A DNA stretch of 64,000 bases from CAG-492 sp045643465 (GCA_045643465.1 JAZUKV010000033.1:91739-155738), one strand, 5' to 3'; positions 9,330 through 17,683 are shown, counted from the first letter of the stretch. Notes: generated by a model not told the origin, from the sequence alone. A program made the numbers and translations.

Positions 9330-10457
9330 ATGAAGGGAAATGTGTCAGTGATGAAAAAATTTTATGCAAAGTTCCGGAAAACAGAAGATGTAAGTTTTGA
9401 AAAGCTACTAAAAATTTTGTTAAATTCAAAAGAAATTGTAAATGAAGCTTTTGAAGTTGATTCAGATGAGCTACAAATTTTTTTCGAATTTGATGAAAAG
9501 AATATTCCTCTAAAGTTTATTCAATTAGTATATGAAAAATTTATGCCTTGTAGAATTATTTATGGTTCAACTTTTTCATTGGAAGAGATTAAAAGCGGTA
9601 AAGATCTTTTTGATTTTTGTGAAAAAAATTTTCAAAAAGAAGAAGATTTTTTTGATTTTGTATCTGATTTGAAAAGGTACTATAAAGAAAATTTTATAAG
9701 TTTGTTCGAAACAATTGAGCAGATAGCAGTACATTCAGGAAATTTTGATAATTTTGTAGAAAATGTTATAGACTATTTTGATTTAGGTGCTCAGGAAGCA
9801 TATATAAATATAGCAATTTCTTCGTTTAAAGAATTATGTGGAAAACGTAGAAAGATTTATTGGAAGAATATAACTCAGTTAATGAGATTAAAAGGCTTAC
9901 CGGAAAACCAGTACATAAATAAAAAAATAAAAAACAAAATAATCGAAAAAGATATTGAATATTCAAAAGTAACAGCTAAAAGCTTCATAGAAATGATTAT
10001 GATATTTAAAGATTATGAATTTAAGTCTGAAACAAATTTTGAAGATTTAGTAACCACACATAAACATGTAGATGATGTTGTTGATTGTAATGTTAAGGAT
10101 AATTCAACAAACCAAAAAGCAAATGTACCTATAATGCCCAAGATACTTGAAATGAATTGTTTAAGTAATTTATATCCAAATTATCAAAGTAAGATAAAAA
10201 AAGCGATGAAAGAAGTAAACCATGCTGAACAGGCAAGATTAATTTCAGAGATATTTGAATGTAAAGATAATAAAAAGTTTATTGAAGTATTTGAGGAAGC
10301 TTTAAATTTGGCATCAGAGGATAAATATTTTATGACTAATGTTAAAGAAAAAGAGCAAATTATAGAGGATGCCATTGCAGAATTTTTACAGTTTGCAGCA
10401 GTAACTCCATATAAAGTTGAGGCAAGAACTTTTATTAAAGAGTTTGTACAAAAATAA
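9330..10457 (+). CDS. Unknown 375-residue protein
   Basis: Soluble, highly charged, mostly helical protein rich in Lys, Glu and Phe; no signal peptide, membrane helix, nucleotide-binding or metal motif visible. A possible linker (about residues 245-265, Asp/Asn/Val-rich) separates an N-terminal part of about 240 residues from a C-terminal helical part of about 110. I do not recognise a family. The start is uncertain: the only purine-rich site (GAAGGG at 9333-9338) sits downstream of ATG 9330 and would better serve GTG 9348 or ATG 9351. It stands alone between a promoter and a terminator. Confidence 0.7.
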   Translation: MKGNVSVMKKFYAKFRKTEDVSFEKLLKILLNSKEIVNEAFEVDSDELQIFFEFDEKNIPLKFIQLVYEKFMPCRIIYGSTFSLEEIKSGKDLFDFCEKNFQKEEDFFDFVSDLKRYYKENFISLFETIEQIAVHSGNFDNFVENVIDYFDLGAQEAYINIAISSFKELCGKRRKIYWKNITQLMRLKGLPENQYINKKIKNKIIEKDIEYSKVTAKSFIEMIMIFKDYEFKSETNFEDLVTTHKHVDDVVDCNVKDNSTNQKANVPIMPKILEMNCLSNLYPNYQSKIKKAMKEVNHAEQARLISEIFECKDNKKFIEVFEEALNLASEDKYFMTNVKEKEQIIEDAIAEFLQFAAVTPYKVEARTFIKEFVQK

Positions 10458-10471
10458 AAAAATCAAGACAC

Positions 10472-10511
10472 AAAAAGTCACCAAGTTTTTTGGTGGCTTT
10501 TCATTTTTTTA
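10472..10511 (+). terminator. Intrinsic terminator before mnmA
   Basis: AAAAGTCACCA pairs with TGGTGGCTTTT across a short loop, followed by T-rich sequence to 10511. Confidence 0.8.
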
Positions 10512-10562
10512 TATGATATAATATGAGAAAATATAATAATTAAATTTAGGAGATAAATATAA

Positions 10563-11618
10563 ATGGAAAATAAAAAAGTGCTTCTTGGAATGAGTGGTGG
10601 AGTTGATAGTAGTGTATCTGCTATATTATTGCAAAATCAAGGATATGATGTAGTAGGAGTTACATTAAAATTATGTGCATCGGAAAATTTAAGTACTGAA
10701 GAAGATACTAGTATTGAAGCTAAAAAAATATGTGATGAATTTAAGATTCCACATTTTATATTTGATTACGAAAAAGAATTTAAAAAATATATTATAGATG
10801 ATTTTATTAATTGTTATGCAAATTGTAAAACACCAAATCCATGTATAGAATGTAATAGATATATGAAGTTTGGAGTAATGTTTGAAAAAGCAAAAGAGCT
10901 AGGTTGTCAATATATAGCAACAGGGCATTATGCAAGAACAGAGTATAGCGAAAAGTATGGAAGATGGATTTTAAAAAAGTCAAAAGCTGGTAATAAAGAT
11001 CAAAGTTATGTTTTATGGAATATTCCAAAAGAAACATTAGGCCATATATTATTTCCATTAGCAGATTTTGAAAGTAAAGATGAAATTAGAGCAATAGCAT
11101 TAAAGAATAATTTGAAAGTTGCAAGTAAGCCAGATAGTGAAGATATTTGTTTTATACCAGATGGCAATTATAAAAAATTTTTGGAAAAAAATTCTGATAT
11201 AAAACCTAAAATAGGTAATATAGTAAATTCAAAAGGAGAGCTACTTGGAAAACATACAGGGCTATATAATTATACTATAGGTCAAAGAAAGGGATTAGGA
11301 ATTTCAAATAAGGTTCCTCTTTTCGTAATTGGATTTAATCCAGAAAAAAATGAAGTAATTGTTGGGGAAGAAACTGAATTATATAAGTCTGAAGTTTTTG
11401 TTGGAAATATTAATCTATTGTTATTTGATAAACTAGAAAAGCCAATAGAAGTTGATGTTAAAACACGATATTCTGCCAAATCAGCAAAGGCGATTATAGA
11501 GCAACAAAATGAATTAATTTTAATTAAATTTGAAGAGCCACAAAAAGCAGTTACACCAGGACAATCTGCAGTATTTTATATAGATGATATTGTTGTTGGA
11601 GGAGGAAAAATACTATAA
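10563..11618 (+). CDS. mnmA: tRNA-specific 2-thiouridylase MnmA
   Basis: 351 residues, typical length. The N-terminus has the PP-loop GMSGGVDSSVSA that binds ATP. Catalytic cysteines are visible in NPCIECNRYMKFG (about residue 94) and EDICFIPDGNY (about residue 195), and the conserved TGHYAR and YTIGQRKGLGI motifs are present, followed by the C-terminal beta-barrel with the closing GGGKI. MnmA puts sulphur on U34 of tRNA for Lys, Glu and Gln using persulphide from a cysteine desulphurase, which is not seen next to it here. Single gene between terminator and the next promoter. Confidence 0.97.
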   Translation: MENKKVLLGMSGGVDSSVSAILLQNQGYDVVGVTLKLCASENLSTEEDTSIEAKKICDEFKIPHFIFDYEKEFKKYIIDDFINCYANCKTPNPCIECNRYMKFGVMFEKAKELGCQYIATGHYARTEYSEKYGRWILKKSKAGNKDQSYVLWNIPKETLGHILFPLADFESKDEIRAIALKNNLKVASKPDSEDICFIPDGNYKKFLEKNSDIKPKIGNIVNSKGELLGKHTGLYNYTIGQRKGLGISNKVPLFVIGFNPEKNEVIVGEETELYKSEVFVGNINLLLFDKLEKPIEVDVKTRYSAKSAKAIIEQQNELILIKFEEPQKAVTPGQSAVFYIDDIVVGGGKIL

Positions 11619-11620
11619 AC

Positions 11621-11649
11621 TTGACATAAAATAGAAATTATAGTATATT
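11621..11649 (+). promoter_or_regulatory. Promoter of the 11742 gene
   Basis: TTGACA at 11621-11626, 17-base spacer, TATATT at 11644-11649, starting three bases after the mnmA stop. It gives a leader of about 85 bases, with a small CGTAA/TTACG hairpin at 11697-11708. Confidence 0.7.
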
Positions 11650-11741
11650 AATAATATTAACATTTTATAAAACTTGCGTTCCGATAGATCTAAGAGCGTA
11701 AAGTTACGAAAACAGATCATATATTATGGAGGATTTTTTAT

Positions 11742-12044
11742 ATGATTATCCGTTATAAGTATGATGAAATGATTCACAAGGCAAATGAAATCGAGAGCAA
11801 CTTACCTAATTTGCTTGAAGCAGATGATTGGGAAGGAATCTTATCAATTGCAACTGTACCTGAAGAATTTTGGACAGGACATGCTGCAAATGATTATCAT
11901 GACTTTCTGAGGGAAGTTGTAAAGCGTAAAGACGTAACAAAGGTTTATAATTTGCCTAAATGGATTAAAGCATGTGTTTCTCAAATGCAAGAGCGCGACA
12001 ATAAGGCAGCGGCTATAATCAAGCAGAGCCTTAGTATGTTTTAA
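11742..12044 (+). CDS. Small 100-residue helical protein with a central W-x-G
   Basis: A 100-residue all-helical protein without signal peptide. It has FWTGHAANDYHDF at about residues 45-57 between two helical halves, which is reminiscent of the WXG100 hairpin (W-x-G followed by A-A), but I would not assign it to that family from eye alone. Codon use is visibly different from neighbours (CTT, GAG, GCG, CGT, CGC, AAG used freely), suggesting either high expression or recent acquisition. It has its own promoter, GGAGG ribosome site and a strong terminator. No secretion genes are nearby. Confidence 0.75.
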   Translation: MIIRYKYDEMIHKANEIESNLPNLLEADDWEGILSIATVPEEFWTGHAANDYHDFLREVVKRKDVTKVYNLPKWIKACVSQMQERDNKAAAIIKQSLSMF

Positions 12045-12051
12045 TCAAAGT

Positions 12052-12080
12052 AAAAGAGAGCTCCATTGGGGCTCTTTTTT
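12052..12080 (+). terminator. Intrinsic terminator after the 11742 gene
   Basis: AGAGCTCC pairs with GGGGCTCT (one G-U pair) and is followed by six Ts. Confidence 0.85.
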
Positions 12081-12091
12081 GCGGGATATGC

Positions 12092-12120
12092 TTGAAAACA
12101 ATAAAGCATTATTGTATAAT
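12092..12120 (+). promoter_or_regulatory. Promoter of cysS
   Basis: TTGAAA at 12092-12097, 17-base spacer, TATAAT at 12115-12120, 35 bases before the start codon, so there is no room for a T-box leader. Confidence 0.75.
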
Positions 12121-12155
12121 ACTAGCATATATTTTTTTAGTAGGAGGTAGAGAAT

Positions 12156-13541
12156 ATGAAGATTTACTTATATAATACATTGACAAAGAAAAAAGAAGAA
12201 TTTAAACCAATAAGTGAGGGAAAAGTCTGTATGTATTCTTGTGGTCCTACAGTTTATTCGTTTGCACATATAGGAAATTTAAGAGCATATTTATTTATGG
12301 ATACTTTACGTAGAGTATTAAAATATAATGGATATAAATTAAAACATGTTATGAATATTACAGATGTCGGACATTTAGTATCAGATGCTGATGACGGAGA
12401 AGATAAGATGATGAAAGCTGCAAGACTAGAGAACAAAAATCCATTTGAAATTGCAGAATTTTATACAAATATATTTTTAAGAGATATGGGTAGACTAAAT
12501 ATAGATATGCCAGAAACAATAGCAAAAGCTACAGAGCATATAAAATGTATGGAAGAGTACGTTCAGCAAATTATCAAAAATGGATATACATATGAAACTG
12601 AAAATACAATATACTTTGATACATCAAAACTTGATAAATATGGTGTATTATCAAATAAGGAAGTAAAAGAAGAAGATTTAGAGGCAAGAATTGATGTAGA
12701 TCCAAATAAAAAGAATCCGAATGATTTTGCAGTTTGGTTTAAGGCTCCAGAAAATCATATAATGAAGTGGGATACTTTTTGGGGAAAATGCTATCCTGGT
12801 TGGCACTTAGAATGTTCTGCAATGGGCCATAAATATTTAGGAGAAGAATTTGATATACACACAGGTGGAGTTGATCATATACCAGTTCATCATGAAAATG
12901 AAATAGCACAAGCAAAAGGTTATTGTGGTAAAAATCCTGCTCATTATTGGATGCATGTTGAATTTTTACAAGTAGATGGCAAAAAAATGTCTAAAAGTTT
13001 ACAAAATTTATATACTTTAGATGATTTGCAAGAAAAAGGATATGAGCCACATGTATATAGAATGTTTAATTTTTCATCAAGTTATAGAAAACAAATTAAT
13101 TTTACATTTGAAAGCTTAGAAGCTGCCAAAATAGCTCTTGGAAGATTAAGAGAAGGTTATATAAAATTAAAAGAAGGAAATGAAGATATTTCTGAAGATG
13201 AAATTAAACAATACAAAGAAAGATTTAATGAGGCAATTAATGATGATTTAAATATGCCAGTAGCATTAAGTGTTGTATGGGATGTTATAAAAAGTCCAAT
13301 AAAATCAAAAAAATTAGCTGATTTAATTTTAGATTTTGATAAAGTATTAGGTTTTGATTTAGAAAAATATGTTCCAGAAAAAGTTAGTTTGCCAGAAGAA
13401 ATTCAAAATCTAGTAAATCAAAGAAATGAAGCAAGAGCAAATAAAAATTGGGAAGAATCTGATAGATTAAGAGATAAATTAGTTTCAATGGGATATATTG
13501 TAAAAGATAGCAAAGAAGGTACTATTGTTGAAAAAAATTAA
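12156..13541 (+). CDS. cysS: Cysteinyl-tRNA synthetase
   Basis: 461 residues, class Ia synthetase that charges tRNA-Cys. Visible signatures: zinc-binding CGPTVY block at the N-terminus, HIGN version of the HIGH motif (AHIGNLRAYLFMDTLRR), the GWHLECSAMG and HTGGVDHIPVHHENEIAQ zinc and tRNA-binding blocks, and KMSKS (about residue 275). The C-terminal helical DALR-like domain is complete and ends with the NQRNEARANKNWEESDRLRD stretch common to CysRS. Start at ATG 12156 with TAGGAGG upstream. Confidence 0.97.
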   Translation: MKIYLYNTLTKKKEEFKPISEGKVCMYSCGPTVYSFAHIGNLRAYLFMDTLRRVLKYNGYKLKHVMNITDVGHLVSDADDGEDKMMKAARLENKNPFEIAEFYTNIFLRDMGRLNIDMPETIAKATEHIKCMEEYVQQIIKNGYTYETENTIYFDTSKLDKYGVLSNKEVKEEDLEARIDVDPNKKNPNDFAVWFKAPENHIMKWDTFWGKCYPGWHLECSAMGHKYLGEEFDIHTGGVDHIPVHHENEIAQAKGYCGKNPAHYWMHVEFLQVDGKKMSKSLQNLYTLDDLQEKGYEPHVYRMFNFSSSYRKQINFTFESLEAAKIALGRLREGYIKLKEGNEDISEDEIKQYKERFNEAINDDLNMPVALSVVWDVIKSPIKSKKLADLILDFDKVLGFDLEKYVPEKVSLPEEIQNLVNQRNEARANKNWEESDRLRDKLVSMGYIVKDSKEGTIVEKN

Positions 13542-13551
13542 AAGATAGAAG

Positions 13552-13579
13552 AGGTTTAATGAAAGTTAAACCTTTTTTA
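13552..13579 (+). terminator. Intrinsic terminator after cysS
   Basis: AGGTTTAA (13552-13559) pairs with TTAAACCT (13565-13572), followed by a T-run. Confidence 0.85.
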
Positions 13580-13678
13580 TTTTTTAATTTTAGAGAAAAG
13601 TATATTTACAATTTTTTTTGAGAAAATATAGTTATAGCAAAGTATTGCTTAATTATTTTTGAAAGGATGGATTTTATT

Positions 13679-13846
13679 ATGGAAAAACAAAAAATTAATT
13701 GTACAGTTGAAAGCTGTAAATACAATAATTGCAATAGTCAGGAGTGTGTTTTAAAACAAATAAAAGTTACACCTATACCAAATTGTAATTCAAGTAAACC
13801 AGATGAATCTATGTGTAGTAGTTACGAATGCCATAAAAATTGTTAA
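13679..13846 (+). CDS. DUF1540-like small Cys-rich protein
   Basis: A 55-residue protein with eight cysteines (positions 8, 13, 18, 23, 36, 46, 51, 55). The spacing, the INCTVESCKYNN start and the repeated C-x4-C pattern match the DUF1540 family of small probable metal-binding proteins of Firmicutes. ATG 13679 is preceded by AAAGGATGG at a normal distance. No transmembrane segment. Function unknown; the cysteine pattern suggests zinc or iron-sulphur binding (inference). It sits alone between cysS and the beta-CASP gene. Confidence 0.8.
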   Translation: MEKQKINCTVESCKYNNCNSQECVLKQIKVTPIPNCNSSKPDESMCSSYECHKNC

Positions 13847-13864
13847 ATGTTTTTTATAAAATTG

Positions 13865-13893
13865 TTGAAAAAATTATCATGAGTGTATATAAT
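13865..13893 (+). promoter_or_regulatory. Promoter of the beta-CASP gene, with a leader hairpin
   Basis: TTGAAA at 13865-13870, 17-base spacer, TATAAT at 13888-13893. The transcript would start with a perfect 8-bp hairpin (TATAAAGC at 13902-13909, GCTTTATA at 13913-13920). Confidence 0.65.
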
Positions 13894-13963
13894 AGTCGCA
13901 ATATAAAGCAAGGCTTTATAGGTAGAAGAAAAAGGATTAAACTATAAAGGAGGAAAAATTTTT

Positions 13964-15442
13964 ATGGGCGGTTGGAAAAATAGCGGTTGCTATATAACTA
14001 TCCAATCTGTGCAAGATGATGTTACAGGCTCACGGACGCTAATAAGTATAACATTTCCTAACAAAGAAAATGTTTTATTATTAGTAGACTGTGGATTGTA
14101 TCAGGGTAGTGCAGAATTAGAAGAAAGAAACGGAGAATTTGAGTTTGATTGCAAGCATTTAGATGCAGTATTTCTTACTCATCCACATGTTGATCACTGT
14201 GGACAATTACCATTGTTATATGTGTTGGGGGCTGATTGCAAAACATATATGGCACAAGACACATTAACAATAGCAGAAATATTATTAGGAAATACGACTG
14301 CTATTGTTTCCACAAGGAAAAAACCTTATTGGAAAAGCGAAGATTTGCAGAAGGCGTTAAAAGAATTTCGGGCTGTCGAATATAATTCTTGGGAAGAAGT
14401 TAAGATAAAAAACAAGAGTATTCCAGGAAAAATAGAGATGATGTTTATACGAAATGAGCATATACCAGGTTCTGCATCGATATTCTTTAAAATTTCTAAT
14501 GAAGAGGACTATATGGAAGATTGTTTGATAGGATTTTCTGGAGATTATAATGAAGTAAATCATTTTTCCGGAAATCATACAACAATAGGTAATATTCCGC
14601 AAGAAATATTGGAAAAGCCGATAACATTTTTTCTAATGGAAGCTACACACGGAGTACAATCAAAGGAAGAGGTTGAGTTTGGAAAATTCAAAAACGATAT
14701 TGTAAAGTATATTGCAGAAGGCAAGAAGATTTTCAGTACTGCTTTTGCATATGGAAGAATGCAAACAATATTGCTTATATTAAAACAGTTGCAAGATGAT
14801 GGGTTATTGTCAGTTAACATTCCTATTTATCTTGATGGTAATTTAGGAATATCTATAACAAAAATTTTTGCCAATCTGGAAACTGCTGAGATAAAAGATT
14901 TTATGCCGAAAAATGTTACTTTTGTATTGAATGAAGAAATGAGAGCAAATATTATTACAAGTTCAAAGCAGGCAATTATTATTTCAACTTCGGGCATGGG
15001 AAATTTTGGTCCAGCAAAAGAATATATAACTGCATTTATAAGTAATCCTAATGTAGTAATCTATATTCCAGGATATGCAGCAGAAGGAACTATTTCAAGA
15101 AAGATTCTGGAAGCTAGCGAAGGAGAAGTAGTAGATATCAAGTATTGCGAGAATAGAATAAAAAGAGCAATAACAGAAACCACTTTAGAGCTATCTTCAC
15201 ATGGATATTTGGAAGACTATGTTAAATATATTGGACAATTTTCAAAAATAAAATTTCTAGTATTTAATCATGGTTCCAGAGAAAATAGAGAAAAGTTGCA
15301 AGAATATTTTGAAGAAAAAGTAAACAATGTTGGTATAGTAAAATATATTAAGCCAGAAGTTGTTTATGTATGTGATACAAAAGGATACAAAAAAGAATTT
15401 TCTTCAAAATCCATACCGTTACATGTTGGAAAATCAAAATAA
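13964..15442 (+). CDS. Metallo-beta-lactamase fold hydrolase with beta-CASP domain (predicted RNase or related nuclease)
   Basis: 492 residues. Metal ligands are visible in FLTHPHVDHCGQLP (HxHxDH motif, about residue 72) and GFSGDY. The middle part looks like the beta-CASP insertion (STAFAYGRMQTILLIL, PIYLDGNLGISITKIF, IISTSGMGNFGPAKEYI), and the C-terminal LVFNHGSRENREKLQEYF carries the last conserved His. This architecture belongs to the YSH1/CPSF73-like group of RNA-processing hydrolases; it is not RNase J, which has different ends. Codon usage is more mixed than in flanking housekeeping genes (CGG, GCG, CCG appear). ATG 13964 has a strong AAAGGAGG site. Own promoter and terminator. Confidence 0.85.
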   Translation: MGGWKNSGCYITIQSVQDDVTGSRTLISITFPNKENVLLLVDCGLYQGSAELEERNGEFEFDCKHLDAVFLTHPHVDHCGQLPLLYVLGADCKTYMAQDTLTIAEILLGNTTAIVSTRKKPYWKSEDLQKALKEFRAVEYNSWEEVKIKNKSIPGKIEMMFIRNEHIPGSASIFFKISNEEDYMEDCLIGFSGDYNEVNHFSGNHTTIGNIPQEILEKPITFFLMEATHGVQSKEEVEFGKFKNDIVKYIAEGKKIFSTAFAYGRMQTILLILKQLQDDGLLSVNIPIYLDGNLGISITKIFANLETAEIKDFMPKNVTFVLNEEMRANIITSSKQAIIISTSGMGNFGPAKEYITAFISNPNVVIYIPGYAAEGTISRKILEASEGEVVDIKYCENRIKRAITETTLELSSHGYLEDYVKYIGQFSKIKFLVFNHGSRENREKLQEYFEEKVNNVGIVKYIKPEVVYVCDTKGYKKEFSSKSIPLHVGKSK

Positions 15443-15460
15443 TTTTATAGTTTTACAAAA

Positions 15461-15494
15461 AAATGGAGGTGATAGCTGTCACCTCTATTTTTTT
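15461..15494 (+). terminator. Intrinsic terminator after the beta-CASP gene
   Basis: GAGGTGA pairs with TCACCTC around a short loop, A-rich before and T-rich after (to 15494). Confidence 0.85.
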
Positions 15495-15523
15495 AGTATA
15501 TACTTTTTAGAATATAGTTTTTC

Positions 15524-15552
15524 TTGACTTTATAAAAAAAGAGCAATACAAT
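15524..15552 (+). promoter_or_regulatory. Promoter of fba
   Basis: TTGACT at 15524-15529, 17-base spacer, TACAAT at 15547-15552. Confidence 0.7.
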
Positions 15553-15604
15553 ACAGCTAATTGGTAAATAATATTACTAAATTAATCAAAGGAGGAAATA
15601 TAAT

Positions 15605-16537
15605 ATGCCATTAGTAACAACAGAGGAAATGTTTAAAAAATCAATGAAAGAGCACTTCGCAATAGGTGCGTTTAATGTAAATAATATGGAGATAATTCAA
15701 GGGATAGTAGATGCTGCAGCAAAAGAAAATTCACCAGTGATATTACAAGCATCAGCAGGAGCAATAAAATATGCAAGAATACCTTATTTAAGAAAAATGA
15801 TAGAAGCAGCTTTAGAGGAGCATGATATTCCAATAGCATTACATCTAGATCATGGACCAGATTTTGAAACATGTAAGATGTGTATTGATAATGGATTTAC
15901 ATCAGTTATGATAGACGGATCAAAATATGATTTTGAAGAAAATGTAGCATTAACAAAAAAAGTTGTAGATTATGCACATAGTCATGGAGTAGTAGTAGAA
16001 GCAGAGCTTGGAAAATTAGCAGGAGTTGAAGATGATGTTAATGTAGCAGCAGCAGATGCAATGTATACAGATCCAGAGCAAGCAAAAGAATTCGTAGAAA
16101 GAACAGGATGTGATTCTTTAGCAATAGCAATAGGAACAAGTCATGGAGCATATAAATTTAAAGGAGAAGCAAAACTACGTTTTGACATATTAGCGAAAAT
16201 AAAAGAATTAATACCAGATACACCAATAGTATTACATGGTGCATCAACAGTAATACCTGAATTAGTAGAAATGTGTAATGAATTTGGAGGAAACATACCA
16301 GGAGCAAAAGGTGTACCAGATGAAATGTTACATGAAGCAAGTATGTCAGGAGTATCAAAAATAAATGTAGATACAGATTTAAGATTAGCAATGACAGGGG
16401 CAATAAGAAAAGTATTTGCAGAAGATCCATCAGTATTTGATCCACGTAAATATCTAACTCCAGCAAGAGCACAAATAGAAGAAACAGTAGCACACAAAAT
16501 AAGAGACGTATTCGGTTCTTCAAACAAAGTGGAATAG
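15605..16537 (+). CDS. fba: Class II fructose-1,6-bisphosphate aldolase
   Basis: 310 residues. Cleaves fructose-1,6-bisphosphate to DHAP and GAP in glycolysis. Zinc ligands and substrate motifs are present: LHLDHGPD (about residue 80), EAELGKLAG, GTSHGAY and IVLHGAS, plus the phosphate-binding KINVDTDLRLA. Codon choice is strongly biased to a few A-ending codons (GCA, GTA, ATA, CCA), as expected for a highly expressed glycolytic gene. The last codons and the stop lie inside the arm of a REP-like hairpin (16526-16562), so the final residues KVE may be derived from that element. Partner genes pfkA, pta and ackA are 15-17 kb downstream. Confidence 0.97.
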   Translation: MPLVTTEEMFKKSMKEHFAIGAFNVNNMEIIQGIVDAAAKENSPVILQASAGAIKYARIPYLRKMIEAALEEHDIPIALHLDHGPDFETCKMCIDNGFTSVMIDGSKYDFEENVALTKKVVDYAHSHGVVVEAELGKLAGVEDDVNVAAADAMYTDPEQAKEFVERTGCDSLAIAIGTSHGAYKFKGEAKLRFDILAKIKELIPDTPIVLHGASTVIPELVEMCNEFGGNIPGAKGVPDEMLHEASMSGVSKINVDTDLRLAMTGAIRKVFAEDPSVFDPRKYLTPARAQIEETVAHKIRDVFGSSNKVE

Positions 16538-16562
16538 GGGACGGTTCTGTTTTCCACTTTTT
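16526..16562 (+). repeat. REP-like palindromic element at the fba 3' end, terminator-like
   Basis: AAAGTGGAA (16526-16534) pairs perfectly with TTCCACTTT (16552-16560). The loop contains GGGGACGGTTCTGT, and a related GGGACAG sequence follows at 16571. Such GGGACGGTTCT-type sequences are, from memory, dispersed in Firmicute genomes near IS200/RAYT-type elements. The hairpin is followed by Ts, so it may serve as the fba terminator. Confidence 0.6.
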
Positions 16563-16624
16563 GAAAAATAGGGACAGATATATGTTTAAATTATTAAAGT
16601 ACAGTAAAAGAAAGGAATGAGACA

Positions 16625-17080
16625 ATGAATAAATTAATTGCTAAAAATCCAAATGCTAAGCATAATTTTGAAATAGAAGATACAATTGAAGCAGGGATAG
16701 TTTTATCAGGAACAGAGATAAAATCAATAAGAGCTGGAAAAGTTAATATGAAAGATAGTTATGCAGGGATAAAGGATGGAGAAGTTTTTATTTATTCAAT
16801 GCATATCAGTCCATATGAACAAGGTAATATATTCAATAAAGATCCTTTGCGAGATAGGAAATTACTTTTAAATAAAATTGAAATTAATAGATTATACGGC
16901 AAGATTAAGCAAAAAGGTTATTCTTTGATTCCAATAAGCTTATATTTTAAGGGTGATTTAGTAAAAGTTGAGCTAGGAATAGGAAAAGGTAAAAAATTAT
17001 ATGATAAGCGTGAAGATATGGCTAAAAAAGATGCAGAAAGAAGAATGTTACAAGCTAAAAATGAAAAAAATAATTATTAA
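16625..17080 (+). CDS. smpB: SsrA-binding protein SmpB
   Basis: 151 residues, typical length. The opening IAKNPNAKHNFEIEDTIEAG, the GTEIKSIRAGKVNMKDSYAGI block and LLLNKIEINRLYGKIKQKGYSLIPI are characteristic SmpB sequences, and the basic C-terminal tail (KREDMAKKDAERRMLQAK) that enters the ribosome is complete. SmpB works with tmRNA in rescue of stalled ribosomes; the tmRNA gene itself is not in this window. ATG 16625 is preceded by AAAGGAATGAG. Confidence 0.97.
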   Translation: MNKLIAKNPNAKHNFEIEDTIEAGIVLSGTEIKSIRAGKVNMKDSYAGIKDGEVFIYSMHISPYEQGNIFNKDPLRDRKLLLNKIEINRLYGKIKQKGYSLIPISLYFKGDLVKVELGIGKGKKLYDKREDMAKKDAERRMLQAKNEKNNY

Positions 17081-17083
17081 ATT

Positions 17084-17114
17084 AAAAAACGTATAGATAA
17101 GCTATACGTTTTTT
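17084..17114. terminator. Bidirectional terminator between smpB and the 17122 gene
   Basis: AAAAAACGTATAG pairs perfectly with CTATACGTTTTTT; A-rich and T-rich flanks let it serve both converging genes. Confidence 0.9.
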
Positions 17115-17121
17115 GTATAAA

Positions 17122-17574
17122 CTAGTTATTATTATTTGTTTTGGCTAAAAAATACCAGAAGAATGCAATTATACCTACGGTGATAGCTCCAACTATTACC
17201 CAAGTCCAAATTTGAGAGCGCATTGTATCATTATAAGTTGCTTGACTTTCTGAAGCTGTTCTTGTTGCATTATAGTCATCTTTTGTTGCATCTTGAATAG
17301 TATTTTTTGCGCCATTTCCTAAATCTTGAACAGTGTTTTTGGCATCAGATCCAAGTTTACCTGCTGCATCTCCTAATGAATTAGTAGCGTTTTTTGTCTG
17401 ATTAGCAGCATCTTTAGCAACATTTTCGATAGAATTTTCAGCACCTTGTATAGCATTTTTTGAACTATGGCTTAAATCATTTAGCTCTTTATTATTTGTA
17501 GCAGCAAATGAGCATACAGTTGTTAACAATAATGTAATAATAATAAATGCTATTGAAAAATATATTTTCTTCAT
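17122..17574 (-). CDS. Exported helical repeat protein with C-terminal membrane anchor
   Basis: 150 residues. A cleavable signal peptide is visible (basic MKK, hydrophobic stretch, CSFAATN cleavage site near residue 25), then about 75 residues of LEA-like low-complexity helix rich in Ala, Asn, Lys and Gly with repeating NATNS/AKNT-type 11-residue patterns, then a C-terminal transmembrane helix (about 120-143) and a short NNNN tail. The helix would lie outside the membrane. I do not recognise a family. It has AGGAGG before the ATG on the minus strand. The neighbour 17684-17944 has the same overall design. Confidence 0.75.
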   Translation of the reverse strand: MKKIYFSIAFIIITLLLTTVCSFAATNNKELNDLSHSSKNAIQGAENSIENVAKDAANQTKNATNSLGDAAGKLGSDAKNTVQDLGNGAKNTIQDATKDDYNATRTASESQATYNDTMRSQIWTWVIVGAITVGIIAFFWYFLAKTNNNN

Positions 17575-17650
17575 AAAATCCTCCTTGTAGTTATTAAGCG
17601 ATTTTTAAGCTTGATAATAGTATTTTACTAAATTGAGAAATTTATGCATA

Positions 17651-17679
17651 AAAAAAATATAGTAAAAACTATATTTTTT
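17651..17679 (-). terminator. Terminator of the 17684 gene
   Basis: A perfect AAAAAATATAG / CTATATTTTTT hairpin with a TAAAA-type loop, just beyond the stop codon on the minus strand. Confidence 0.8.
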
Positions 17680-17683
17680 AAAT

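Noticed and set aside
12092..12155. T-box leader before cysS
   Set aside because: The promoter is only 35 bases from the start and no specifier or T-box sequence is present.
16158..16625. Long open frame antisense to fba and its 3' flank
   Set aside because: It mirrors the strongly biased codons of fba (Leu/Val-rich meaningless protein), has no ribosome site and no family features.
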